Assembly (NCBI RefSeq): GCF_000009985.1
Contig: NC_007626.1
Span: 4,209,943-4,273,942 of the forward strand
DNA: 64,000 nucleotides
DNA from: Paramagnetospirillum magneticum AMB-1
Lineage (GTDB): Bacteria; Pseudomonadota; Alphaproteobacteria; Rhodospirillales; Magnetospirillaceae
Reading direction: 5' to 3'
The notes below the pieces were generated by a model, which was not told where the DNA came from, searched no databases, and worked only from the letters and a program-made list of their open reading frames with translations. Position numbers and translations under genes: made by a program. Of this stretch, positions 33,348-43,816 are shown one piece after another. The first letter of the stretch is position 1; every line of letters starts with the position of its first letter.

Positions 33348-34756
33348 TCCGCCCGCTGTGGACCTCGGCCGAAGTGGCCGCCGCCGTGGCCGGCACCCCG
33401 TCGGGCGCCGCCTGGGAAGCCCAGGGCGTGTCCATCGACAGCCGCAGCATCGAACCCGGCGACCTGTTCATCGCGCTGGAAGGCCCCAACCACGACGGCC
33501 ACGACCATGTGGCCTCGGCCCTAGCCAATGGCGCCGCCGCCGCCCTGGTGCACAAGCTGCCCCGGGGCACGGCCGAGGACGCGCCGCTGGTGCTGGTCAA
33601 GGACACCATGACGGCGCTGCAGGACCTTGGCATTGCGTCCCGCGCCCGCAGCACCGCCCGCATCGTGGCGGTCACCGGCAGCGTGGGCAAGACCGGCACC
33701 AAGGAGATGCTGGCCCTGGCCCTGTCCGACCAGGGCGCCACCCATTACAGCGTTGGCAGCTTCAACAATCACTGGGGCGTACCGCTGTCGCTCGCCCGCA
33801 TGCCCACCGCCGTGCAATACGCCATCTTCGAGATCGGCATGAACCATCCCGGCGAGATCACCCCGCTGGTCCGCATGGTGCGCCCGCATGTGGCGGTGAT
33901 CACCACCGTCGAGATGGTGCACATGGAGTTCTTCGCCTCCACCGCCGAGATCGCCGCGGCCAAGGCCGAGATCTTCGACGGGGTCGAGACAGGGGGCACC
34001 GCCGTGCTGCCCCGCGACAACGCCCATTTCGCCTACCTGAATGACGCCGCCCGCACGGCCGGACTCAAGGATATCCGCAGCTTCGGCAACCACATCGAAG
34101 CCACCGCCCGCCTGCTGGACTGCGCCGTCGACCCCCAGTCCACCGCGGTCTTCGCCCTGGTGGCCGACCAGCCGCTGTCCTACCGCGTCGGCGTGGCCGG
34201 GCGGCAATGGGCCATGAACTCCCTGGCCGTGCTGCTGGCGGTCGAGGCCCTGGGCGCCGACGTCAATCTGGCCGCCATGGCCCTGGCCGCCATGGCGGCT
34301 CCCAAGGGGCGCGGCCAGCGCCGCCGGATCGAGATCGAAGGCGGCAGTTTCGAGCTGATCGACGAAAGCTACAACGCCTCGCCGGTGTCCATGAAGGCGG
34401 CTATCGCCATGCTGGCCTCGGTGCGGCCCGCCAAGGGCGGACGGCGCATCGCCGTGCTGGGCGACATGCTGGAGCTGGGCCCCCAGGGTCCGTCCTTGCA
34501 TGCCTCGGTGGCCGAGACGGTGGAAAGCTGGAACATCGATCTGGTGTTCACCGCCGGGACGCTGACCGCCCACCTGCACGACGCCCTGGCCGCGCCGCGC
34601 CGGGGCGGCCACGCCGCCGATTCCGACGCGGTCGCCGCCCTGGTCAAGGCAGGGGTCCGCCCCGGCGACGTGGTGATGGTCAAGGGTTCGGCGGGCAGCC
34701 GGATGGGACGCGTGGTCAATGCTCTGGCCGAAGGGGGCCGCTCGAATGCTGTATAA
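33344..34756 (+). CDS. murF: UDP-MurNAc-tripeptide:D-Ala-D-Ala ligase MurF
   Basis: 470 residues. N-terminal substrate domain (VSIDSRSIEPGDLFIALEG), ATP site TGSVGKTGTKE (about 111-121), and the C-terminal IDESYNASPVSMKAAI. It completes the cytoplasmic pentapeptide using the D-Ala-D-Ala made by Ddl further down the cluster. It overlaps mraY by 11 bases. Confidence 0.96.
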   Translation: MIRPLWTSAEVAAAVAGTPSGAAWEAQGVSIDSRSIEPGDLFIALEGPNHDGHDHVASALANGAAAALVHKLPRGTAEDAPLVLVKDTMTALQDLGIASRARSTARIVAVTGSVGKTGTKEMLALALSDQGATHYSVGSFNNHWGVPLSLARMPTAVQYAIFEIGMNHPGEITPLVRMVRPHVAVITTVEMVHMEFFASTAEIAAAKAEIFDGVETGGTAVLPRDNAHFAYLNDAARTAGLKDIRSFGNHIEATARLLDCAVDPQSTAVFALVADQPLSYRVGVAGRQWAMNSLAVLLAVEALGADVNLAAMALAAMAAPKGRGQRRRIEIEGGSFELIDESYNASPVSMKAAIAMLASVRPAKGGRRIAVLGDMLELGPQGPSLHASVAETVESWNIDLVFTAGTLTAHLHDALAAPRRGGHAADSDAVAALVKAGVRPGDVVMVKGSAGSRMGRVVNALAEGGRSNAV

Positions 34757-35834
34757 TCTCCTCTACCCCCTGGCCGACCAGGTGCCGCTGTTCAACCTGT
34801 TCAAATACCTGACCTTCCGCACGGGCGGCGCGGTGCTGACCGCGCTGATCGTCGCCTTCCTGGTGGGACCGCGCATCATCGCCTGGCTGCGCCAGTGGCA
34901 GAAGCAAGGCCAGCCCATCCGCGCCGACGGCCCGGAATCGCACCTTCTGACCAAGAAGGGCACGCCCACCATGGGCGGCTTCATGATCCTGCTGGCCCTG
35001 TCGGTCTCCACTCTGCTGTGGGCCGATCTGCGCAACCAGTATGTGTGGATCGTCCTGCTGGTCACCCTGGGCTACGGGTTGATCGGCTTTTGGGACGACT
35101 ACCTGAAGGTTTCCAAGAAGAACCCCAAGGGCGTGCCGGGCAAGGCCAAGCTGGTGGCCGAGATCGCCATCGCCCTGGCCGCCGCCGCCTGGGTCTGGAG
35201 CCTGCAGCGCGAGCCCCTGGCCGGCGCCCTGGCGGTGCCGTTCTTCAAGACCGTGCTGCTCCAGCTGTCGTGGTTCTACCTGCCCTTCGCCGTGTTCATC
35301 ATCGTCGGCGCCGGCAATGCGGTGAATCTCACCGACGGCCTGGACGGCCTGGCCATCGTGCCGGTAATGATCGCGTCGGGCGTCTTCGCCATCTTCTCCT
35401 ATCTGGTCGGCCACGCCGTCTTCGCCAATTACCTGCAGATCCACTACGTCTCCGGCTCGGGCGAGCTGGCGGTGTTCTGCGGCGCCCTGGTGGGAGCGGG
35501 CCTGGGCTTCCTGTGGTTCAACGCCCCGCCGGCCATGGTGTTCATGGGCGACACCGGCAGCTTGGCTCTCGGGGGGGCCCTGGGCGCGATATCCGTCGTG
35601 ACGAAACACGAACTGGTGCTGGGCATCGTCGGCGGCCTGTTCGTGCTGGAAACCGTCTCGGTGATCGTCCAGGTGGCCTCGTTCAAGCTGACCGGCAAGC
35701 GCGTCTTCCGCATGGCGCCGCTGCACCATCACTTCGAGAAGAAGGGCTGGGCCGAGCCGACCGTGGTCATCCGCTTCTGGATCATCGCCACCATCCTGGC
35801 CCTGGCCGGGCTGGCCACCCTGAAGCTGCGCTGA
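34746..35834 (+). CDS. mraY: phospho-MurNAc-pentapeptide transferase MraY
   Basis: 362 residues with about ten membrane segments. Signatures are GTPTMGGFMIL, FWDDYLKV (catalytic aspartates), GAGNAVNLTDGLDGLA, FMGDTGSLALG and MAPLHHHFEKKGWAEP. It transfers phospho-MurNAc-pentapeptide to undecaprenyl phosphate, giving lipid I. The ATG at 34746 (MLYNLLYPLADQ) matches the usual start. Confidence 0.97.
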   Translation: MLYNLLYPLADQVPLFNLFKYLTFRTGGAVLTALIVAFLVGPRIIAWLRQWQKQGQPIRADGPESHLLTKKGTPTMGGFMILLALSVSTLLWADLRNQYVWIVLLVTLGYGLIGFWDDYLKVSKKNPKGVPGKAKLVAEIAIALAAAAWVWSLQREPLAGALAVPFFKTVLLQLSWFYLPFAVFIIVGAGNAVNLTDGLDGLAIVPVMIASGVFAIFSYLVGHAVFANYLQIHYVSGSGELAVFCGALVGAGLGFLWFNAPPAMVFMGDTGSLALGGALGAISVVTKHELVLGIVGGLFVLETVSVIVQVASFKLTGKRVFRMAPLHHHFEKKGWAEPTVVIRFWIIATILALAGLATLKLR

Positions 35835-35846
35835 GGTATCCCGGTC

Positions 35847-37220
35847 ATGATCTCCGTTCCCCTCCTCAAAGGTAAGCGCGTTCTGGTGATGGGCCTGGGC
35901 AAGTCCGGGACCGCCACCGCCCGCGCCCTGCTGGCGGCGGGAGCGGGCGTGATGGCCTGGGACGACGGCGAGGCTGCGCGCAAGTCCGGCGCCGAAGCCG
36001 GCATTCCCATCCGCGACCCCAGCCTCCTGCCGCTGGACAAGGCCGACCTGCTGGTGTGGAGCCCGGGCATCCCCCACACCCACCCCCAGCCCCATCCCCT
36101 GGCCGAAAAGGCCCGCGCCGCCAACCTGCCCATGGTCTGCGACGTGGAGCTGCTGGCCCAGGCCTTGCCGGGCGCGCGCATGCTGGCGGTGACCGGCACC
36201 AACGGCAAGTCCACCACCACCACCCTGTTGGCCCATGTGCTGGACGAGTGCGGGCTGCCCGTGGCCGCCGGCGGCAATCTGGGCACCGCCGCCCTGGACC
36301 TGCCCGAACTGCCGGGCGACGGGCGCTATGTGCTGGAGCTGTCGTCGTATCAGTTGGAGCTGACCCACAGCCTGAAACTGGGCGTCGCCATCCTGCTCAA
36401 CGTCACCCCCGACCATCTGGGGCGCCACGGCGGCATGGCGGGCTACATCGCCGCCAAGCGCCGGGTGTTCGACTTCCTGACCCCCGGCGGCGCGGCGGTG
36501 GTCGGCATCGACGACGGCCCCTGCCGCGCCATCGTGGCCGAGCTGGATCGTCGCGGCATCCGGGTGGTCAAGATCTCCGTGGATTCCGTGCTGGCCGAGG
36601 GCGTTTCCGCCCCCGAGGGCGTGCTGCTGGACAACGCAAAGCCGGTCTGCGACCTGAAGACCATCCCCAGCCTGCCCGGCCGCCACAACTGGCAGAACGC
36701 CTGCGCCGTCTATGCCGCCGCCCGCGCCGAGGGCCTGTCGCCCAAGCAGATCGCCCAGGCCCTTGCCACCTATCCCGGCCTGGCCCATCGCCAGGAGCTG
36801 GTGGGCGAGGATCACGGCATCGCCTGGATCAACGATTCCAAGGCCACCAACGCCGACGCGGTGGAAAAGGCCCTGGTCTGCTACGACCACGTCTACTGGA
36901 TCCTCGGCGGCCAGGCCAAGGAAGGCGGCATCGCCTCCCTGGAAAAGCATTTCGGCCGCATCCAGCACGCCTTCCTGATCGGCGAGGCCACCGAAGCCTT
37001 CGCCGCCACCCTGGACGGCAAGGTGCGCTTCACCCGCTGCGCCACCCTGGACAAGGCGGTGGCCGCCGCCCGCAATCTGGCGGTGTCCGATTCCATTCCC
37101 GGCGCGGTGGTGCTGCTGTCGCCGGCCTGCGCCTCGTGGGACCAGTTCACATCGTTCGAGCATCGCGGCGACACCTTCCGCGAGCTGGTCCAGGCCTTCG
37201 ACCAGGGAGGCGCGGCATGA
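35847..37220 (+). CDS. murD: UDP-MurNAc-L-Ala:D-Glu ligase MurD
   Basis: 457 residues. The N-terminal KGKRVLVMGLGKSGTATARAL is the UDP-binding Rossmann domain, and the ATP site is TGTNGKST (about 116-123); NVTPDHLGRHGG and INDSKATNADAVEKAL are also typical. It adds D-Glu in the second step of stem-peptide synthesis. It is 12 bases after mraY and overlaps ftsW by ATGA. Confidence 0.96.
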   Translation: MISVPLLKGKRVLVMGLGKSGTATARALLAAGAGVMAWDDGEAARKSGAEAGIPIRDPSLLPLDKADLLVWSPGIPHTHPQPHPLAEKARAANLPMVCDVELLAQALPGARMLAVTGTNGKSTTTTLLAHVLDECGLPVAAGGNLGTAALDLPELPGDGRYVLELSSYQLELTHSLKLGVAILLNVTPDHLGRHGGMAGYIAAKRRVFDFLTPGGAAVVGIDDGPCRAIVAELDRRGIRVVKISVDSVLAEGVSAPEGVLLDNAKPVCDLKTIPSLPGRHNWQNACAVYAAARAEGLSPKQIAQALATYPGLAHRQELVGEDHGIAWINDSKATNADAVEKALVCYDHVYWILGGQAKEGGIASLEKHFGRIQHAFLIGEATEAFAATLDGKVRFTRCATLDKAVAAARNLAVSDSIPGAVVLLSPACASWDQFTSFEHRGDTFRELVQAFDQGGAA

Positions 37221-38347
37221 GCGTCACCTTCGGGCGTACCGATACCTCCGTCCTGGGCCGCTGGTGGTGGACGGTGGACCGCTGGACCATCGCGGCGCTG
37301 TTCCTGCTGGTGGCGGTCGGCGCCATCCTGACCATGGCCGCCAGCCCGGCGGTGGCCGAGCGCATCGGGGCGCAAAGCTTCCACTTCGTGCGCCGCCAGT
37401 TCATGTTCCTGGCGCCCGCCATCATCATCATGCTGGGCGTGTCGCTGCTGGCGCCGAAGCAGGTGCGCCGCATGGCGGTGATCGGCCTGCTGGGCTCCAT
37501 CCTGCTGCTGGCCGTGGTGCCGGTGCTGGGCGGCGAGATCAAGGGCGCCAAGCGCTGGCTCAATCTGGCCGGCATCTCCATCCAGCCGTCGGAATTCGTC
37601 AAGCCCATGTTCGCCGTGGTCTCGGCCTGGATGTTCGCCTCGGCCCGCCTGGACCCCGCCTTCCCCGGCCGGATCATCGCCACCGCCCTGTTCGGACTGG
37701 TGGCCGCCCTGCTGCTGATTCAGCCCGATGTCGGCCAGACCGCCATCCTGACCGCCATCTGGGGCACCCAGTTCTTCCTGGCCGGGCTGCCGCTGATCCT
37801 GGTGGTGGGGCTGGGGCTGGCGGCACCCATCGGCATCGTCGGCGCCTATTACGTCTTCCCCCACGTCCAGGCCCGCTTCGACAAGTTCCTCGATCCGTCG
37901 GGCAGCGGCGCCTATCAGGTCACCACCGCGCTGAACGCCTTCAAGAACGGCGGCCTGTTCGGCAAGGGCCCCGGCGAAGGCCGCGTCAAGCTGGTGCTGC
38001 CCGACGCCCACACCGACTTCATCCTGGCGGTGGGCGGCGAGGAATTCGGCGTGCTGATGTGCCTGTTCGTGGTGATGCTGTTCGCCTTCATCGTGCTGCG
38101 CGGCTTTTCGCGCATCCACAAGGACGACAATCTGTTCGTGGTGCTGGCCACCGCCGGCCTGCTGGTCCAGTTCGGCCTTCAGGCCATCGTCAACATGGCC
38201 TCGACCCTGCGCATGATGCCGGCCAAGGGCATGACCCTGCCGTTCATCTCCTATGGCGGCTCGTCCATGGTGGCGCTGGCGCTGGGCATGGGCATGGTGC
38301 TGGCCCTGACCCGCACCCGCTATGGCAGGGAGGGCATGGAGGCATGA
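37217..38347 (+). CDS. ftsW: septal peptidoglycan glycosyltransferase FtsW
   Basis: 376 residues, ten membrane segments, SEDS family. Conserved are KGAKRWLNLAGISIQPSEFVK, LIQPDVGQT, and LPDAHTDFILAVGGEEFG near the catalytic region, with PFISYGGSSM at the end. It polymerises lipid II at the septum with FtsI. The next gene, murG, supplies its substrate. Confidence 0.96.
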   Translation: MSVTFGRTDTSVLGRWWWTVDRWTIAALFLLVAVGAILTMAASPAVAERIGAQSFHFVRRQFMFLAPAIIIMLGVSLLAPKQVRRMAVIGLLGSILLLAVVPVLGGEIKGAKRWLNLAGISIQPSEFVKPMFAVVSAWMFASARLDPAFPGRIIATALFGLVAALLLIQPDVGQTAILTAIWGTQFFLAGLPLILVVGLGLAAPIGIVGAYYVFPHVQARFDKFLDPSGSGAYQVTTALNAFKNGGLFGKGPGEGRVKLVLPDAHTDFILAVGGEEFGVLMCLFVVMLFAFIVLRGFSRIHKDDNLFVVLATAGLLVQFGLQAIVNMASTLRMMPAKGMTLPFISYGGSSMVALALGMGMVLALTRTRYGREGMEA

Positions 38348-39459
38348 GCACCCAAAAGCCCCTCATCGCTCTCGCCGCCGGCGGCACCGGCGGCCACGTC
38401 TTCCCCGCCGAGGCCCTGGCCTCGGTGCTGCTGGATCGCGGCTACCGGCTGGCCCTGATCACCGACAAGCGCGGCGCCGCCTATGGCGGCACGCTGGGCA
38501 AGCTGGAAACCTTCCGCATCTCGGCGGGCGGCATCGCCGGGCGCGGCAAGCTGTCGGCCCTGCGCTCCGCCCTGGAACTGGGTCTCGGCCTGATCCAGGC
38601 GCGATCCATCCTCGGACGCATCCGTCCGGCGGCGGTGATCGGCTTTGGCGGCTATGCCTCGGTGCCGGGCATGGGGGCGGCTGCCCTGGCCGGCATTCCC
38701 ACCGCCATCCACGAGCAGAACGCCGTGCTGGGCCGCGCCAACCGCCTGCTGGCCGGGCATGTGCGGCGCATCGCCACCTCCTTCGCCGAAGTCAGCCACG
38801 TGGAGCCCAAGCTGGCGCCGAAGCTGGTCCATACCGGCATGCCGGTGCGCGCCGCCATCCTGGCCAGCCGCGACGCCAGCTATGCGGGGATCACCGCCGA
38901 GGGTCCCATCGAATTGCTGGTGTTGGGCGGCAGCCAGGGGGCGCGCATCCTGTCCGAAGTGATCCCGGCGGCGCTGGCCCGGCTGCCCGAAGCCCTGCGC
39001 ACCCGCATCCGCATCGCCCAGCAATGCCGCCCCGAGGACCTGGAGGGCGTGCGCCGGGCCTATGACGGCACCGGCATCGACGCCACCCTGGACAGTTTCT
39101 TCGCCGACGTGCCCGAGCGGCTGGCCCGCGCCCATCTGGTCATCGCCCGGGCGGGCGCCTCCACCGTGGCCGAGCTGACCACGCTGGGCCGTCCGGCCAT
39201 CCTGGTGCCCTATCCCTTCGCCGTCGACGACCATCAGACCGCCAATGCCCACGCCGCCGAGGATTGCGGCGGCGCCTGGCTGATGCAGCAGGATTCCTTC
39301 ACCGCCGATTCCCTGGCGGCGCGCCTGGACTCCCTGTTCACCCACCCCGAAGCCCTGGTGCGCACCGCCGTCTGCGCCCGCAACGTGGGCCGCCCCGACG
39401 CGGCCGAAGCCCTGGCCGACCTGGTGGTCGGGCTGATCCCCAATGAGAGTGGAGCCTGA
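38344..39459 (+). CDS. murG: lipid II synthase MurG (GlcNAc transferase)
   Basis: 371 residues, GT28 fold with two Rossmann domains. AAGGTGGHVFPAEALA is the glycine-rich N-terminal loop; GFGGYASVPG and HEQNAVLGRANRLLA follow. The C-terminal half has LGGSQGARIL and RAGASTVAEL, which bind UDP-GlcNAc. It adds GlcNAc to lipid I at the inner face of the membrane. Confidence 0.97.
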   Translation: MSTQKPLIALAAGGTGGHVFPAEALASVLLDRGYRLALITDKRGAAYGGTLGKLETFRISAGGIAGRGKLSALRSALELGLGLIQARSILGRIRPAAVIGFGGYASVPGMGAAALAGIPTAIHEQNAVLGRANRLLAGHVRRIATSFAEVSHVEPKLAPKLVHTGMPVRAAILASRDASYAGITAEGPIELLVLGGSQGARILSEVIPAALARLPEALRTRIRIAQQCRPEDLEGVRRAYDGTGIDATLDSFFADVPERLARAHLVIARAGASTVAELTTLGRPAILVPYPFAVDDHQTANAHAAEDCGGAWLMQQDSFTADSLAARLDSLFTHPEALVRTAVCARNVGRPDAAEALADLVVGLIPNESGA

Positions 39460-39462
39460 CCC

Positions 39463-40889
<1,427 letters not shown>

Positions 40890-40893
<4 letters not shown>

Positions 40894-41816
40894 TGACGGC
40901 ACGCAAGGACTCCGACTGGCGCGACATGCTGCCCCGGGTGCAGGGGCGGATGAGTTTCGACGCCCCCATGGCGCCCTTCACCTGGTTCCGGGTGGGCGGC
41001 AATGCCGAGGCGCTGTTCCGTCCCGCCGACCTGGACGACCTGATCGCCGTGCTGGAGGTTCTGCCTCCGCAAGTGCCGGTCACCGTGGTCGGCGTCGGCT
41101 CCAACCTGCTGGTCAGGGACGGCGGCGTTCCCGGCATGGTCATCCGTCTCGCCGGTCCCTTCGCCACCATCGACGTGATGGGCGACACCATCACCGCCGG
41201 AGCGGGCGCCCTGGACCTCACCGTGGCCCGCACCGCCGAGGAGGCCGGGCTGGCCGGGCTGGAATTCCTGTCGGGCGTGCCGGGCACCATCGGCGGGGCG
41301 CTGCGGATGAATGCCGGCGCCTTCGGGGCCGAGATGAAGGACGTCACCGTCTCGGCCCAGGCCCTGGACCGCGCCGGCAATCTGCAGATCCTCGGCCCCG
41401 AGGAACTGGGCTTTTCCTATCGCCGCTCGGCGGTGCCCGAGGGCTGGATCTTCCTGTCGGCCTCCCTGAAGGGGCGTCCGGGCAAACCGGCCGATATCGG
41501 CGCGCGCATGGCCGAGATCGCCCGGGTCAGGGAAGAGTCCCAGCCGGTCAAGGTGCGCACCGGCGGCTCCACCTTCGCCAACCCGGAAGGCCACAGCGCC
41601 TGGAAGCTGATCGACGCGGCGGGTTGCCGCGGGCTGGTCATGGGCGGCGCCCAGGTCAGCGAGAAGCACTGCAACTTCCTTTTGAACACCGGCGACGCCA
41701 CCGCCGCCGACATCGAGGATTTGGGCGAGGAAGTCCGCCGCCGGGTCCTGGAGACCAGCGGCATCGACCTGCATTGGGAAATCCGCCGTATCGGCATCAG
41801 GAGGGATGCGTCATGA
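40890..41816 (+). CDS. murB: UDP-N-acetylenolpyruvoylglucosamine reductase MurB
   Basis: 308 residues, FAD-dependent. Conserved are FTWFRVGGNAEALF, GVGSNLLVRDGGV (FAD site), SGVPGTIGGALRMNAGAFG and GGSTFANPEGHSAWKLID. It reduces the enolpyruvyl ether to form MurNAc. The ATG at 40890 overlaps the murC stop and is followed by a second ATG. A 142-base gap holding repeat copy D separates it from ddl. Confidence 0.96.
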
Positions 41817-41839
41817 GCGCTCGCACCGCCCTCTCTGCC

Positions 41840-41939
41840 CGTCACCCCGAGCGGATGCGAGGGGTCTCCGTCTGCTCGGTCCATACCAACGTCCCCGCGC
41901 CGCGCCAGGATGGGATCCTTCGCTGCGCTCAGGATGACA
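41840..41939 (+). repeat. diverged palindromic element, copy D (100 bp)
   Basis: The left arm CGTCACCCCGAGCGGATGCG and GAGGGGTCTC resemble copies B, C and E. The right arm is different, with GGGATCCTTCGCTGCGCTCA and GGATGACA, almost the reverse complement of a left arm. It is the only interruption inside the otherwise overlapping dcw cluster. Confidence 0.7.
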
Positions 41940-41958
41940 GCCTTACGGGAGCCTCCTC

Positions 41959-42876
41959 ATGAGCAAGCGCGTCACCGTCCTGATGGGGGGAGCCTCGGCC
42001 GAGCGCGACGTGTCCTTGCGCTCGGGCGCCGCCGCCGCCAAGGCGCTGGAGCAGGCGGGCTTCGAGGTCGCCCTGGTGGATTGCGACCGCAACCCGGCCG
42101 AGCTGGTGCGCGCCATCACCGAGACCAGGCCCGACGTGGTGTTCAATGCCCTGCACGGCCGCTTCGGCGAGGACGGCTGCGTCCAGGGCGTGCTGAACCT
42201 GCTGGGCGTGCCCTATACCCATTCCGGCCTGCTGGCCTCGGCGGCGGCCATGGACAAGGCCTTCGCCCGCGCCCTGTTCGCCAGTGCCGGCATTCCGGTG
42301 GCCGAGGGCCGGGTCATCACGCGGACTGACCGTAACGGCCCCGATCCCCTGCCCCGTCCCTTCGTGGTCAAGCCCCTGAACGAGGGCTCGTCCGTCGGCG
42401 TGTTCATCGTGCGCGACAACCAGCCGTCGCCGCTGCCCGACTGGCCCTTCGACGCCGACGAGGTGCTGGTGGAAAGCTTCATTCCGGGGCGCGAGCTGAC
42501 CGCCGCCGTGATGGGCGACCGGGCGCTGGGCGTGCTGGAAATCACCTCGGACCACGGCTTCTACGATTACGAAGCCAAGTATGCTCCCGGCGGGTCGCGG
42601 CACCTCATGCCCGCCCCGATCCCCGAGGCCGATTACGCCGAGGCCTGCCGCTTGGCCGTGGCCGCCCACAAGGCCCTGGGCTGCCGCGGCGTTTCCCGCG
42701 CCGATCTGCGCTACGACGACACCGTTCCGGGCCAGCCGCCCCGGCTGGTCATGCTGGAGGTCAACACCCAGCCCGGCATGACCGCCACCTCGCTGGTCCC
42801 CGAGATGGCCGCCTATCAGGGGATCACCTTCCCCGAGCTGGTGCGGTGGATGGTGGAGGAGGCGCGATGCGACTGA
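41959..42876 (+). CDS. ddl: D-alanine-D-alanine ligase Ddl
   Basis: 305 residues, ATP-grasp fold. N-terminal VTVLMGGASAERDVSLRSG, central FNALHGRFGEDG and VKPLNEGSSVGV (ATP-grasp loop), then LEVNTQPGMTATSLVPE near the metal site. It makes the D-Ala-D-Ala used by MurF. It is the first gene after repeat copy D. It ends 10 bases into ftsQ. Confidence 0.96.
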   Translation: MSKRVTVLMGGASAERDVSLRSGAAAAKALEQAGFEVALVDCDRNPAELVRAITETRPDVVFNALHGRFGEDGCVQGVLNLLGVPYTHSGLLASAAAMDKAFARALFASAGIPVAEGRVITRTDRNGPDPLPRPFVVKPLNEGSSVGVFIVRDNQPSPLPDWPFDADEVLVESFIPGRELTAAVMGDRALGVLEITSDHGFYDYEAKYAPGGSRHLMPAPIPEADYAEACRLAVAAHKALGCRGVSRADLRYDDTVPGQPPRLVMLEVNTQPGMTATSLVPEMAAYQGITFPELVRWMVEEARCD

Positions 42877-43814
42877 ACCCCAGCGACATCGTCATCACCG
42901 CCGACGACCGTCCGGGCATTCACCGGGCGCCGCGCCAGATCTCGGCCAAGCGCCAGACGGTGGAGGCCCCGGCCGCCCGCCCCAAGGCCAAGCGCCGCTG
43001 GCCCCGCCTGCGCCTGGACATGAGCCCGCTGCAGCGGCTGACCGGATACGGGCTGGCGGCCACAATCCTGCTGATCGGCGGCCTGGCCCTGTGGCATTCG
43101 GGCAAGCCGCAGCGTCTGGTGCGCGAGACCGCCACGGCCTTCCTGAACTCCACCGCCGAAGCGGGGTTCCAGGTGGCCGACATCACCGTCTCGGGACGTC
43201 GCCGCACGCCCACCGACCAGTTGGTTTCGGCCCTGGGCGCCCAGTACGGCGATCCCATTCTCGGCCTGGACATCGCCGCCGCCCGGGCGCGCATCGAGGC
43301 GCTGCCCAGCGTGCGCGCCGCCGCCATCGAGCGCCGCCTGCCCGGCGCCATCCACCTGTCCATCGTCGAGCGCCAGCCGGTGGCCCTGTGGCAGACCGAC
43401 AGCCGCTTCGTGCTGGTGGACCGCGACGGCCACAACATTCCCGGCGCCATCGAGGGCTTCGAGGACCTGCCCCTGGTGGTCGGCGACGGCGCCCCGGCCC
43501 GCACCGACGAGCTGTTCGCCCTGCTGGCCACCGAGCCGGAACTGGCCTCGCGGGTCAAGGCCGCCATCCGGGTGAGCAACCGCCGCTGGAACATCAAGCT
43601 GGACGACGTGGAAAAGGGTCTGGAGGCCCGCCTGCCCGAGCTGGACACCCAGGTCGCCTGGCACCGTCTGGCCGAACTGGAAAAGACCCGCGCCCTGTCG
43701 GGCAAGCAGATCACCATGATCGACCTTCGGGTTCCCGACCGTCTGGTTCTGAAAAGCGAGCGCGAGCCGGTGGTCAACACCGCCTCGGCGGCTCCCCCGG
43801 CGCGGGAGCGCTGA
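42867..43814 (+). CDS. ftsQ: cell-division protein FtsQ
   Basis: 315 residues. A basic cytoplasmic N-terminus (about 1-57, with RPKAKRRWPRLRL) is followed by one membrane helix (about 58-77, YGLAATILLIGGLALW), then a POTRA domain (FQVADITVSGRRRTPTDQLVSAL) and the FtsQ C-terminal domain (ERRLPGAIHLSIVERQPVALW). It links FtsK/ZipA-stage proteins to FtsBL and FtsWI. The start is ATG 42867 inside the end of ddl. Confidence 0.92.
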   Translation: MRLNPSDIVITADDRPGIHRAPRQISAKRQTVEAPAARPKAKRRWPRLRLDMSPLQRLTGYGLAATILLIGGLALWHSGKPQRLVRETATAFLNSTAEAGFQVADITVSGRRRTPTDQLVSALGAQYGDPILGLDIAAARARIEALPSVRAAAIERRLPGAIHLSIVERQPVALWQTDSRFVLVDRDGHNIPGAIEGFEDLPLVVGDGAPARTDELFALLATEPELASRVKAAIRVSNRRWNIKLDDVEKGLEARLPELDTQVAWHRLAELEKTRALSGKQITMIDLRVPDRLVLKSEREPVVNTASAAPPARER

Positions 43815-43816
43815 TC

